Assembly: GCF_002019855.1 (NCBI RefSeq)
Contig: NZ_CM007717.1
Location: forward strand, 248,001 to 312,000
Direction: 5' to 3'
Source: Streptomyces antibioticus
GTDB taxonomy: Bacteria; Actinomycetota; Actinomycetes; Streptomycetales; Streptomycetaceae
DNA: 64,000 bases
The notes beneath the pieces are model-generated. The model made no database searches. It saw only the letters and a program-made list of their open reading frames with translations, and was not told where the DNA came from. A program made the translations under genes and the position numbers. Of the stretch, positions 52,097-60,293 are shown piece after piece (the first letter of the stretch is position 1; every line of letters begins with the position of its first letter).

Positions 52097-53455
52097 TCAC
52101 TTCTGGTAGGTCTCGGCGACGTCCTCGGCGAGCTTCTGGCCGTCCTTCAGGGCCTTGTCGACGGTGGTCTTGCCGGCGATGGCGGCGGAGATCTCCTGGG
52201 TGACCTTGGTGCCGAGGTCCTGGAACTCGGGGATGGCCACGTACTGCACGCCGACGGTGGGCCGGGGCTGCACGCCCGGGTTCGCCGGGTCGGCCGCCTC
52301 GATGGACTTCAGGGTGATGTCACCGAAGGAACCGGCGGCCTTGCTGTACTCGGGCAGGGCGTAGGTGCTGGCCCGCTTGCCGGCCGGGACGCGCGACCAG
52401 CCGAGCTTCTCGCCGACGAGCTTCTCGTACTCCTTGCCGGAGGCCCACAGCATGAACTTCGAGGCGGCGTCGGCCTTCTTGGTGGTCTTGGGCATGGCCC
52501 AGGCCCAGGACCAGAGCCAGCCGCTGCTCTTCGTCTCGACGGTCGGCGCGTACGCGTAGCCGACATGGCCGGCGATCTTGCTGGTCTTGGCGTCCTCCAG
52601 GGATCCGGCGGCGCTGGTGGCGTCGTACCACATGGCGGCCTTCTTCTGGCTCATCGCGTTCAGGCACTCGGTGAAGCCGGACTGGGCGGCGCCGGCCTGT
52701 CCGTGTTCGCGCACCAGGTCGACGTAGAAGTTGGTGGCCTTCTTGAAGGCGGGGCTGTCGACCTCGGCCTTCCAGTCCTTCGTGAACCAGGTGCCGCCGT
52801 AGGTGTTGACGACGGTCGTCAGGGTGGCGCCCAGCTCGCCCCAGCCGGCGAGACCGCGCAGGCAGATGCCGCGCATGCCCGGCTCGGCGCCGTCGACCTT
52901 GGCGGCGATGTCGGCTATCTGCGGCCAGGTCGGGTGCTCGGGCACCGTGATGCCCTTCGCCGCCATGACGTCCTTGTTGTACATGAGCATGGACGACTCG
53001 CCGTAGAACGGCAGGGCGTACAGCTTGCCGTCGGAGCCGGACAGGGAGGTGACGATCGGCTTGAGCAGGTCGCCCTTGTCGAAGGCGGTGTCCTGGTCGG
53101 CGTAGGAGCTGAGTTCGTGCAGCCAGCCGTTCTTCTCCCAGATGGGGACCTCGTAGGCGCCGATGGTGGCGACGTCGTACTGGCCGGCCTGGGTGGCGAC
53201 GTCCTGGGTGACCTTGTCGCGCAGCTCGTTCTCGGGAAGGATCGTGAACTTGACCTTGATGCCGGTGTCCTTGGTGAAGGTGCTCTCGGTCAGCTTCGCG
53301 ATGTCCTCCATCTGCGGGTTGCCGACCATCAGCACGTTGATGGTCTTCCCGCCGCCGTCCGAGCCCGAGGAGCCGCCGGCCCCGCTACAGCCGACCAGCA
53401 GCGAGCCCGCCGCCGCGCTCGTGGCGAGGAGGTGGAGCGTTCTTCTTGTGCGCAT
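52097..53455 (-). CDS. sugar/polyol ABC transporter substrate-binding lipoprotein
   Basis: This is a 452-residue binding protein of SBP family 1. ATG 53455 (SD GGAG) starts MRTRRTLHLLATSAAAGSLLVGC, a lipoprotein signal with Cys at 23. The mature sequence has NVLMVGNPQMEDIAKLTESTFTKDTGIKVKFTILPENELRDKVTQDVA and GQYDVATIGAYEVPIWEKNGWL, the pattern of sorbitol/mannitol-type binding proteins such as SmoE. The operon's polyol dehydrogenase and ketose kinase fit that ligand class. Confidence 0.92.
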   Translation of the reverse strand: MRTRRTLHLLATSAAAGSLLVGCSGAGGSSGSDGGGKTINVLMVGNPQMEDIAKLTESTFTKDTGIKVKFTILPENELRDKVTQDVATQAGQYDVATIGAYEVPIWEKNGWLHELSSYADQDTAFDKGDLLKPIVTSLSGSDGKLYALPFYGESSMLMYNKDVMAAKGITVPEHPTWPQIADIAAKVDGAEPGMRGICLRGLAGWGELGATLTTVVNTYGGTWFTKDWKAEVDSPAFKKATNFYVDLVREHGQAGAAQSGFTECLNAMSQKKAAMWYDATSAAGSLEDAKTSKIAGHVGYAYAPTVETKSSGWLWSWAWAMPKTTKKADAASKFMLWASGKEYEKLVGEKLGWSRVPAGKRASTYALPEYSKAAGSFGDITLKSIEAADPANPGVQPRPTVGVQYVAIPEFQDLGTKVTQEISAAIAGKTTVDKALKDGQKLAEDVAETYQK

Positions 53456-53544
53456 GACTGACTCCAGGAGATTTTCATGGGCGCGGGAGGTCGTGCCCTG
53501 GCCGTGCGGGTGGGATGAGAGAGAAGAGCGGAGGACGTGGGGGT

Positions 53545-54306
53545 TCACGCCTGGATGACCTGTGGTCCCAGCAGTGCGTAGCGTTGGGCCTCGGAGTTGC
53601 TGAGGCCGGTGTCGGTGACGATGGCCTCGAAGTCCGTGATCTTCGCGAAGGGGCAGAAGCTCACGGCGCCGAACTTGGTGTGCACACCGGAGAACACGCG
53701 GCGCCGGGCGACGCGGACGACCTGTGCCTTCACCTGGCTGACCGCGGGGTCGGGCGTGGTGAGCCCGTACTCGCGGGAGATGCCGTTCGCGCCGACGTAC
53801 GCCAGATCGATGACGAAGCCGGACAGCATGTGGGTGGCCCAGTGGTCGACCGTGGCGAGCGTGCCGCCGCGCACCCGCCCGCCGAGGAGCAGGACGCTGA
53901 TGTTGCGGGCGCAGGCGAGGGCGCCGGCCGTGGTGAGCGAGGAGGTGACCACGGTCAGGGGCCGGTCGCGCGGGAGTGCGGCGGCGATGAGCTGCGGGGT
54001 GTAGCCCTCGTCGATGTAGACGGTCTCGGCGTCCCCGAGGAGCGCGGCGGCGGCCGCCGCGATCCGGTTCTTCTCCGGGACGTGGTCGGTGGCGCGGAAG
54101 GCGAGCGTCGTCTCGAAACCGGCGCTCTCGACGGGGTACGCGCCGCCGTGGGTGCGGCGGACGAGCCCGTGCCGTTCCAGCGCGTTCAGATCACGCCGTA
54201 CGGTCTCGGGCGAGACGCCGAGCGTGCCGGCGAGGTCCTTGACGTCGACGGCCCCGTCACGGCGTGCCGCTTCCAGGATCCCGTGCCTGCGCTCCTCGGC
54301 ATCCAT
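53545..54306 (-). CDS. DeoR family transcriptional regulator
   Basis: This is a 253-residue sugar-operon repressor. The HTH at residues 5-55 is RRHGILEAARRDGAVDVKDLAGTLGVSPETVRRDLNALERHGLVRRTHGG. The C-terminal sugar-phosphate sensor domain has ETVYIDEGYTPQLIAAALP, VVTSSL and VSQVKAQVVRVARRRVFSG. The start is ATG 54306 behind GGAGGTG; an open frame to 54681 lacks a start site of quality. It is the first gene of the polyol operon, 89 bp upstream of the binding-protein gene, and should be induced by a phosphorylated ketose. Confidence 0.94.
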   Translation of the reverse strand: MDAEERRHGILEAARRDGAVDVKDLAGTLGVSPETVRRDLNALERHGLVRRTHGGAYPVESAGFETTLAFRATDHVPEKNRIAAAAAALLGDAETVYIDEGYTPQLIAAALPRDRPLTVVTSSLTTAGALACARNISVLLLGGRVRGGTLATVDHWATHMLSGFVIDLAYVGANGISREYGLTTPDPAVSQVKAQVVRVARRRVFSGVHTKFGAVSFCPFAKITDFEAIVTDTGLSNSEAQRYALLGPQVIQA

Positions 54307-54626
54307 GGCTGCACCTCCGTCTGACGTCTCTGTCCGGTTGGCCAAATTTCTACAAGGGGATCGCACATGGTGGCCAGGCTCGTCCACCAGCGGATCGTGA
54401 CCGAATGTGGCCGTGACCGGAGGTACATAATCCCAGGTCAGAGCCCTTTGACAGGTCCCCGTTCGGGATTTCGACGCCTGCTTGGCCCCGGAGCGTGCCC
54501 GTTCTCTGCCCGTTTCACCGCCGGGCGGGGGCGGGCGGGCTGGGCGGCCGGTGTCCGGTACCGGCCTTCGGGGGAACTCCGGGCCCGTGCCGCGGGCCGG
54601 CGGCCGGCGAGTGGTACGAGCATGAG
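54307..54626. other. divergent intergenic region with possible DeoR operator
   Basis: No credible gene is seen in these 320 bases. Near the DeoR start is the perfect palindrome TTGGCCAA (54338-54345) in a short AT-rich patch (GTTGGCCAAATTT), a candidate operator. Further on, TTTGACAGG (54447-54455) resembles a -35 element on the plus strand, but no matching -10 was found. The remainder is GC-rich without structure I can interpret. Confidence 0.4.
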
Positions 54627-55778
54627 ATGCCCCCACCTCCTCCCGGCCGGCCCGCCCGGCCGTCCGCCCGGCAGCCCGCACGGCGGAGCGGCGAGGAGCC
54701 GCGCGTCCCGGACGTGCTGCGGACCGCGGCCGCGTACGCGTGGCGGATCATCGCGGTCGGCGTGGTCGTCCACGTCACGTTCTCCGTGCTCGGGCAGTTC
54801 CACCGGATCGCCGTCGCCGTCTTCCTCGGCCTCGTCATCACCGCCGTGCTGCGCCCGGTGGTCGGTCTCCTCGCCCGGTTCCTGCCCCGGCCGCTCGCGG
54901 TGGCGACCGCGCTGATCGGCGGCATCGTCCTCGTCCTCGGCGTGCTCGCCCTGGTCGGCGAGACCGCCGCGGATCAGCGCAGCGGGCTGGAGAAGGAGTT
55001 CGTGGCGGGCATCGACCGCATCGAGCGCCAGTTGGAGGACCCGCCCTTCCGGTTCCCGCCGGACGCCTTCGACGACCTCCAGTCCCGGATCGGCAGACTC
55101 CTTTCGAGCCACCGCTCCACCCTCATCAGTACGGCGCTCAGCGGCGCGAGCCGGCTGGTCGAGGTGCTGACCGTACTCGCCCTGGCCCTGTTCTGCGCCG
55201 TGTTCTTCACGCACTCCGGGGACCGGCAGTGGCGGTGGGTGTGCGCTCAGCTCCCCGAGGGGGCGCGCCGGCGGTTCACGGTCGGGGGCCGGGCCGCGTG
55301 GCGGACCTTCACCGGGTACACGCACGGCATCCTGCTGGTCGCGGCGACCAACGCGGTCCTCGTGGGCATCGCCCTGTTCGCGCTCGGGGTGCCGCTCGCC
55401 ATGCCGCTGGCGCTCCTGGAGTTCCTGGCCGCGTTCATCCCCCTGATCGGCTCGCCGATCGCGCTGGCGGTCGCGGCCGTCGTCGCGCTCGCGTCGAAGG
55501 GGCCCTTCATCGCGCTGGTGGTCGTGGCCCTGATCGTCGTCATCGGACAGATCGAGGGCCATCTGCTGCACCCCCTGGTGATGAGCTGGGCGGTGCGGCT
55601 GCATCCGGTGGTGGTCGCCCTGGCGGTCGTCGGCGGGGCGGTCGCGGCGGGGGTGATCGGCGCGGTGGTCGCCGTACCGCTGGTGGCCGTGGTGTGGGCG
55701 GTGTACCAGGCGCTGAAGGCTCCCGCCGCCGATCCCCCGCAGGCCGCTGATCCCCCGCAGGCCGCTGATCCTCCGTAG
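54627..55778 (+). CDS. AI-2E family membrane protein (PerM-like)
   Basis: This is a 383-residue membrane protein. A Pro/Arg-rich N-terminus is followed by a helix pair (IIAVGVVVHVTFSVLG and IAVAVFLGLVITAVLRPVVGLLARFLPRPLAVA), an extracytoplasmic domain (residues 105-170) and the family core FTGYTHGILLVAATNAVLVGIALFALG, LEFLAAFIPLIGSPIAL and GQIEGHLLHPLVMSWAVRLHPVVV. Relatives act as exporters or Na+/H+ antiporters, not only for autoinducer 2. The C-terminus is two and a half copies of PPQAAD encoded by an 18-bp tandem repeat (about 55734-55776). ATG 54627 is chosen as the first start with sensible length. Confidence 0.9.
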   Translation: MPPPPPGRPARPSARQPARRSGEEPRVPDVLRTAAAYAWRIIAVGVVVHVTFSVLGQFHRIAVAVFLGLVITAVLRPVVGLLARFLPRPLAVATALIGGIVLVLGVLALVGETAADQRSGLEKEFVAGIDRIERQLEDPPFRFPPDAFDDLQSRIGRLLSSHRSTLISTALSGASRLVEVLTVLALALFCAVFFTHSGDRQWRWVCAQLPEGARRRFTVGGRAAWRTFTGYTHGILLVAATNAVLVGIALFALGVPLAMPLALLEFLAAFIPLIGSPIALAVAAVVALASKGPFIALVVVALIVVIGQIEGHLLHPLVMSWAVRLHPVVVALAVVGGAVAAGVIGAVVAVPLVAVVWAVYQALKAPAADPPQAADPPQAADPP

Positions 55779-55791
55779 GCGGGGGCCCGGT

Positions 55792-56229
55792 TCAGCAGTC
55801 GTCGTACTTCCAGGCGCCGTCCTCCAGCGTCCAGGGCTGTGCCTTCTTGTCGAACTCCGGCAGTCCCGTGACCTTGTAGGTGGCGTGCCCCGTCGTGCCG
55901 GACACCTCGGCGCGCAGGTCGGTCAGGGGGTGGTCGGCGCCGTGGTCGGCCGCCGCCTGTTTCACGACGGCGGTGTAGGCGTCCTTCGTCGTCTCCTCGG
56001 CGCAGCGCGCGGAGAGCATGCCGTACGCCGTGTCCGCGTCACCGGCGAAGTAGGAGGCGGTGTAGACGGCGACGGCGGCCTCCAGGTCGTCGCCCTGGTG
56101 CTCGGCGGGAACGCTGATCGTGGGCTCGCTGTCGGCGGGGGTGCCGCCGTCGGAGGAGGAGCAGGCGGTAAGGGCGACGAGGAGCAGCGTGGTGGTGACG
56201 GCTGCGTGGGTGCGCGTACGGGTCTGCAT
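55792..56229 (-). CDS. hypothetical secreted lipoprotein, 145 aa
   Basis: ATG 56229 follows GGGGGGACAC. The lipoprotein signal MQTRTRTHAAVTTTLLLVALTAC has its Cys at 23, followed by SSSDGGTPADSEP. The mature domain (AAVAVYTASYFAGDADTAYGMLSARCAEETTKDAYTAVVKQAA, TGHATYKVTGLPEFDKKAQPWTLEDGAWKYDDC) resembles NTF2-like or lumazine-binding-type extracytoplasmic folds. Two cysteines may form a disulfide. No function is known. Confidence 0.85.
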   Translation of the reverse strand: MQTRTRTHAAVTTTLLLVALTACSSSDGGTPADSEPTISVPAEHQGDDLEAAVAVYTASYFAGDADTAYGMLSARCAEETTKDAYTAVVKQAAADHGADHPLTDLRAEVSGTTGHATYKVTGLPEFDKKAQPWTLEDGAWKYDDC

Positions 56230-56423
56230 GATGTGTCCCCCCTGGACATGATGCGTGCCCCGGCATGGTGGCACGGCGGGCATCGCGGACGGGCCCGCCG
56301 GGGGCGTTCGGTGGGGGTCTGTAACGGGGCGGGGACGGGCGTGTGACAGTCGGGGCGGTCAAATTGGCTGGTCACCGGGGTTGCCCGCACGTCACAATCG
56401 GGGTCCACCAAGGGGAGGGAACC

Positions 56424-57632
56424 ATGAGCCAGGACCACCTGACTCTCCATGAGCTGCTGCCGCCGCACGAGCTGGCCGCCGCTCTCGACGCGGGGCACGT
56501 CACGCGCAAGTCGCACCCGGAACTGCCGCTGTCCATCTACACGTACACGAGGACATGCCAGTACGAGCGGGTGTGGAACCGGGTGACGACCCGCTGCCGG
56601 GGTCTCGTGGCCGACGACGCCACCGGGGAGATCGTGGCGCTTCCGCTGCCGAAGTTCTTCAACGTCGGTGAGCACGAGGCCGGTCAGCCCTACGCGCCGA
56701 GCCTCCCCGACGAGCCGTTCGAGGTGTACGACAAGGTCGACGGCAGCCTGGCCGTCGTCTTCCACTACGCGGACCGGTGGCGGGTGGCGTCCAAGGGGTC
56801 GTTCATCAGCGCGCAGGCCACCTGGGCGCAGCGGCTGCTGGACGGGAAGGACACCTCGCGGCTGGTTCCCGGGGTGACCTACCTGGCCGAGATCCTGTAC
56901 CCGCAGAATCGTATCGTCGTCGACTACGGCGACCGCCGTGATCTGGTGCTGCTGGCCGCGTTCGGCAAGGACGGCACGGAGGTCGGCCTGTCCGAGGCGG
57001 CGCTCCACTGGGCGGGCATCGGATCGGTCGTCACCGTGTGGCCCGCCATGCCGCTCGCCGAGCTGCTGGCGCTGGCCGAGGACAACCGGCTGCCCGGCGG
57101 CCGGGCCGCCACCGGCATCGAGGCCGAGGGGTTCGTCCTACGGTTCGCGTCGGGTGTGCGGGCCAAGGCCAAGCTCGCCGAGTACGTCCGGCTCCACAAG
57201 GTGCTGACCGGTGTGACCGAGCGGGACATCTGGCGCGGGCACGGCATCCAGCGGTTCGCGGGCCTGCCCGCCAAGCAGGTGGCGCAGGCGCTCGGCTGCT
57301 CGGCGGCGGACGTCGAGGCGTCCGGGGGCCGGCCGCTGGACGCGCTCCTCGAGCAGGTGCCGGACGAGTTCGACGCCTGGGTGCGCGCCGTCATCGCCGG
57401 TATCGACAAGCAGGTGGGCGACCGTGAGCGGGCGATCGACGCGGCGTTCCGGTCCCTGGCCCCGCTCACCGGCGACCGGGGGGCCTTCGCCCGCGCGGTG
57501 CGGGAGCTGCCCGACCCGGCGCTGCGCCCCGCCATGTTCCTGCGCCTGGACGGCCGTCCGACCGAGCTGGTGACCTACCGTGCCGCCCGGCCGGAGGCGT
57601 CCGATCCGTTCAAGACCGATGAGGAGAACTGA
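56424..57632 (+). CDS. T4 RnlA-like RNA ligase
   Basis: This is a 402-residue ATP-dependent nucleotidyltransferase. Motif I carries the adenylated lysine: YDKVDGSLAVVF (Lys near residue 109). Motif Ia/III-like WRVASKGSFIS and YLAEILYPQNRIVVDYG follow; motif IV is AEGFVLRF and motif V is AKAKLAEYVRLHK (KxKxxEY type). The C-terminal 140 residues form an extra helical domain as in T4 Rnl1. The enzyme joins 3'-OH and 5'-phosphate RNA ends. ATG 56424 has a strong SD (GGGGAGGG). The next gene starts 3 bp after the stop and encodes the end-healing partner. Confidence 0.92.
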   Translation: MSQDHLTLHELLPPHELAAALDAGHVTRKSHPELPLSIYTYTRTCQYERVWNRVTTRCRGLVADDATGEIVALPLPKFFNVGEHEAGQPYAPSLPDEPFEVYDKVDGSLAVVFHYADRWRVASKGSFISAQATWAQRLLDGKDTSRLVPGVTYLAEILYPQNRIVVDYGDRRDLVLLAAFGKDGTEVGLSEAALHWAGIGSVVTVWPAMPLAELLALAEDNRLPGGRAATGIEAEGFVLRFASGVRAKAKLAEYVRLHKVLTGVTERDIWRGHGIQRFAGLPAKQVAQALGCSAADVEASGGRPLDALLEQVPDEFDAWVRAVIAGIDKQVGDRERAIDAAFRSLAPLTGDRGAFARAVRELPDPALRPAMFLRLDGRPTELVTYRAARPEASDPFKTDEEN

Positions 57633-57634
57633 CC

Positions 57635-58552
57635 GTGCCCGTCGTACACGTCATGACGGGGCTTCCGGCCTCGGGGAAGACCACCGCCGCACGCGCCCTC
57701 CAGGCGGAGTCCGAGGGCCGGATGCGGCGCGTCAACCTCGACGATCTGCGGGCGATGCTGGACATTCCGCTGCCTGAAGGCGGCCGCGGGTTCGCGCACG
57801 AGCAGACCGTGCTGGCGATCCAGGACGCGGCGGTGCGGGCGGCCGTCGACGGCGGTTTCGACGTCGTCGTGGACAACACGCACATGACCCCGCACATACC
57901 GAAGCGGCTGAAGGCCGCCGTGGGCGGACAGGCCACCTTCGTCGTGCACGACTTCACCGACGTGCCGGTGGAGGAGTGCGTGCGGCGCGACGCGCTGCGG
58001 GAGCGGGCGGTCGGCGAGGAGATCATCCGGATCCTCGCCGACAAGCACACCACGGCCCGCAAGGGCGGCTGGCGGCTCACCGCGGAGTGGCTCAACGACG
58101 TTCCGCCGCCCGTCGAGCCGTACACCGCCGACCCGGCGCTGCCCTCGGCGGTCCTGTGCGACATCGACGGCACGCTCGCGCTGCGGGGCGACCGGGGGCC
58201 GTTCGACTTCACGCGCTGCGAGGAGGACCTGCTGAACGTGTCGGTGCGCGGGGCGCTGCGCTCCTTCCGGGGTGCCGACGGCGATGTCGTCGTGCTGCTG
58301 TCCGGGCGCGGCGAGGAGCACCGCGGGCGGACGGAGGCGTGGCTGCGCGCGCACGACGTGCCCTACGACGAGCTGTGGATGCGCGCCGCCGGTGACGGTC
58401 GCCGCGACGACGTGGTGAAGGCCGAGCTGTTCGACCGGCATGTGCGCCACCGCTTCGCGGTCCGGGTCTCCCTCGACGACCGCGACCGTGTCGTGGCGGT
58501 GTGGCGCCGGATGGGGCTGCCGACGTGGCAGGTCAATTACGGCAACTTCTGA
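57635..58552 (+). CDS. T4 Pnkp-like polynucleotide kinase/phosphatase
   Basis: This is a 305-residue bifunctional RNA end-healing enzyme. The N-terminal kinase has P-loop MTGLPASGKTTAARAL (residues 7-22), the general-base/5'-OH region VNLDDLRAML, and the lid arginines VEECVRRDALRERAVGEE. The C-terminal HAD phosphatase starts with LCDIDGTLALRG (Asp-x-Asp), has motif II LLSGRGEE, and ends DRDRVVAVWRRMGLPTWQVNYGNF. It would convert 5'-OH and 2',3'-cyclic or 3'-phosphate ends to ligatable 5'-P and 3'-OH ends. GTG 57635 follows GAGGAG. It is coupled to the ligase. Confidence 0.92.
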   Translation: MPVVHVMTGLPASGKTTAARALQAESEGRMRRVNLDDLRAMLDIPLPEGGRGFAHEQTVLAIQDAAVRAAVDGGFDVVVDNTHMTPHIPKRLKAAVGGQATFVVHDFTDVPVEECVRRDALRERAVGEEIIRILADKHTTARKGGWRLTAEWLNDVPPPVEPYTADPALPSAVLCDIDGTLALRGDRGPFDFTRCEEDLLNVSVRGALRSFRGADGDVVVLLSGRGEEHRGRTEAWLRAHDVPYDELWMRAAGDGRRDDVVKAELFDRHVRHRFAVRVSLDDRDRVVAVWRRMGLPTWQVNYGNF

Positions 58553-58647
58553 CGCGGCCTGCGGTGTGTCCGCGGCCCGGCGGGTGCCTGGACGATCCCG
58601 GTCCGGCGGGTGGCCGGACGGCCGCTGGATGCCCGGGCGGCCGCTGG

Positions 58648-58653
58648 TAAAAT
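58648..58653 (+). promoter_or_regulatory. -10 box of the DEAD-box helicase gene
   Basis: TAAAAT preceded by TGG gives an extended -10 element, unusually AT-rich for this region. Transcription would begin near 58660, leaving a leader of about 80 nt before ATG 58742. A -35 candidate (TGGATG, 58626) is weak. Confidence 0.6.
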
Positions 58654-58672
58654 GGGGGCACGCTTCGACACC

Positions 58673-58721
58673 GCCGGGGCCCGTACCGATGTGTACGGGC
58701 CCCGGCGCGTTCCGGGGCCCG
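58673..58721 (+). promoter_or_regulatory. structured 5' leader with two alternative hairpins
   Basis: Arm 1 (58673-58686) and arm 2 (58693-58706) are perfectly complementary over 14 bp with loop CGATGT. Bases 58696-58705 of arm 2 (CGGGCCCCGG) are also perfectly complementary to arm 3 (58712-58721, CCGGGGCCCG). The 1:2 and 2:3 hairpins exclude each other. Arm 3 is only 3 nt upstream of the SD region AGAAAGG (58725-58731). This is the architecture of a thermosensor, riboswitch or autoregulatory leader. Confidence 0.75.
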
Positions 58722-58741
58722 ACCAGAAAGGTTCCCCTCCC

Positions 58742-60136
58742 ATGGACGCGAAGCAGCCGGAGTCCGCACGCCCCCGTACGGCGCCGCGGGACGACCTCCC
58801 GACGCCCGGGACGGAGTCCCCCGGTCTGCCGCCGGCCGCGTCCTTCGACGCGCTCGGGCTGCCGCCGCGGGTGCTGGAGACGATGAGCGGCCTCGGGGTG
58901 ACGGAACCCTTCCCGATCCAGGCGGCGACCCTGCCGAACGCGCTGGCGGGACGAGACGTCCTCGGGCGGGCGCGGACCGGCTCCGGCAAGACGCTGGCCT
59001 TCGGTCTCGCGCTGCTCGTACGGACGGCGGGCCAGCGCGCGGAGGCGAAGCGGCCGCTCGCGCTGGTCCTGGTGCCGACGCGGGAACTCGCCCAGCAGGT
59101 GACCGACGCGCTCACGCCGTACGCGCGGACGCTGAACGTACGGCTCGGTACGGTCGTCGGCGGGCTGTCCATCAACCGGCAGCAGGCGCTGCTGCGCGCG
59201 GGCGTCGAGGTGCTGGTCGCGACGCCGGGGCGGCTCACCGACCTGGTCTCCCGCCGCGACTGCCATCTGAACCATGTCCGGATCACGGTGCTGGACGAGG
59301 CGGACCAGATGTGCGACCTGGGGTTCCTGCCGCAGGTGTCGGAGATCCTGGAGCAGGTCCCGGCCGACGGGCAGCGGCTGCTGTTCTCGGCGACGCTCGA
59401 CCGCAACGTCGACCAGTTGGTGCGCGACCACCTGCACGACCCGGTCGCGGTGTCCGTCGACCGGGTGGCGGGCTCGGTCGCCACGATGGAGCACCACGTC
59501 CTCAACATCCACCCCGCCGACAAGTACGCGACCGCGACGGAGATCGCCGCGCGGGACGGCCGGGTGCTGATGTTCCTGGACACCAAGGCGGGCGTGGACC
59601 AGTTCACCCGTCATCTGCGGGCCAGCGGGGTCCGCGCCGGCGCCCTGCACAGCGGCAAGTCGCAGCCGCAGCGCACGCACACCCTCGCCCAGTTCAAGGA
59701 GGGCGCGGTCACCGTGCTGGTCGCCACGAACGTCGCCGCGCGGGGCATCCACATCGACGCGCTGGACCTCGTCGTCAACGTCGACCCGCCGGCCGACGCC
59801 AAGGACTACCTCCACCGCGGCGGACGCACGGCACGGGCCGGCGAGTCCGGGCGCGTGGTCACCCTGGTCACGCCCAACCAGCGGCGCGACGTGAACCGGA
59901 TGATGTCCGACGCCGGGATCCGCCCCACGATCACCCAGGTCCGCTCCGGCGAGGCACAACTCACCGCGCTCACGGGCGCCAAGCGCCCCCCGACCGGCCC
60001 GAAGCCCACCGGCAACGCCCCCTTCCGCGGCCTCGGCACCCAACCGGGCCGCCCGGCCAAGCAGTCCCGCAAGGCGACAGAGGCCCGCAAGGCGGCGGAG
60101 GCCAGGGCGGCGGCCCGGGTACGGAAGGGCCGCTGA
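58742..60136 (+). CDS. DEAD-box RNA helicase
   Basis: This is a 464-residue ATP-dependent RNA helicase. The Q motif is PFPIQAATLPNALAGRD, motif I ARTGSGKT, Ia PTRELAQQ, Ib TPGRL, II VLDEADQMCDLG, III SATL, IV VLMFLDTKAG, V ATNVAARGIHIDALD and VI HRGGRTARAGESG. The basic C-terminal tail (SRKATEARKAAEARAAARVRKGR) may bind RNA. It resembles RhlE-type helicases in length and motif spacing. The start ATG 58742 lies behind a leader with two alternative hairpins. It follows the RNA-repair pair on the same strand, but with its own promoter. Confidence 0.95.
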   Translation: MDAKQPESARPRTAPRDDLPTPGTESPGLPPAASFDALGLPPRVLETMSGLGVTEPFPIQAATLPNALAGRDVLGRARTGSGKTLAFGLALLVRTAGQRAEAKRPLALVLVPTRELAQQVTDALTPYARTLNVRLGTVVGGLSINRQQALLRAGVEVLVATPGRLTDLVSRRDCHLNHVRITVLDEADQMCDLGFLPQVSEILEQVPADGQRLLFSATLDRNVDQLVRDHLHDPVAVSVDRVAGSVATMEHHVLNIHPADKYATATEIAARDGRVLMFLDTKAGVDQFTRHLRASGVRAGALHSGKSQPQRTHTLAQFKEGAVTVLVATNVAARGIHIDALDLVVNVDPPADAKDYLHRGGRTARAGESGRVVTLVTPNQRRDVNRMMSDAGIRPTITQVRSGEAQLTALTGAKRPPTGPKPTGNAPFRGLGTQPGRPAKQSRKATEARKAAEARAAARVRKGR

Positions 60137-60293
60137 GGGCTACGAGAGGACTTGGGCTGCGGGGTGCTCAGCAGCTCAGATGCCTGACCATCGCGATGCC
60201 CGGGTCCCAACTGCCCGCCGGGAACCGGAGGTTTGCGCGGATCGTCTTCGGCTGCAGTCGCGCCCGCTCCGGGCGGCGGACGAGGAAGGGCGC

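Noticed and set aside
54447..54455. TTTGACAGG as -35 element of the AI-2E family gene
   Set aside because: No acceptable -10 sequence lies 16-19 bp downstream.
56424..60136. Prophage remnant carrying RNA ligase and kinase
   Set aside because: No integrase, structural or att-like sequences were seen, and composition matches the surroundings; treated as a resident chromosomal system.
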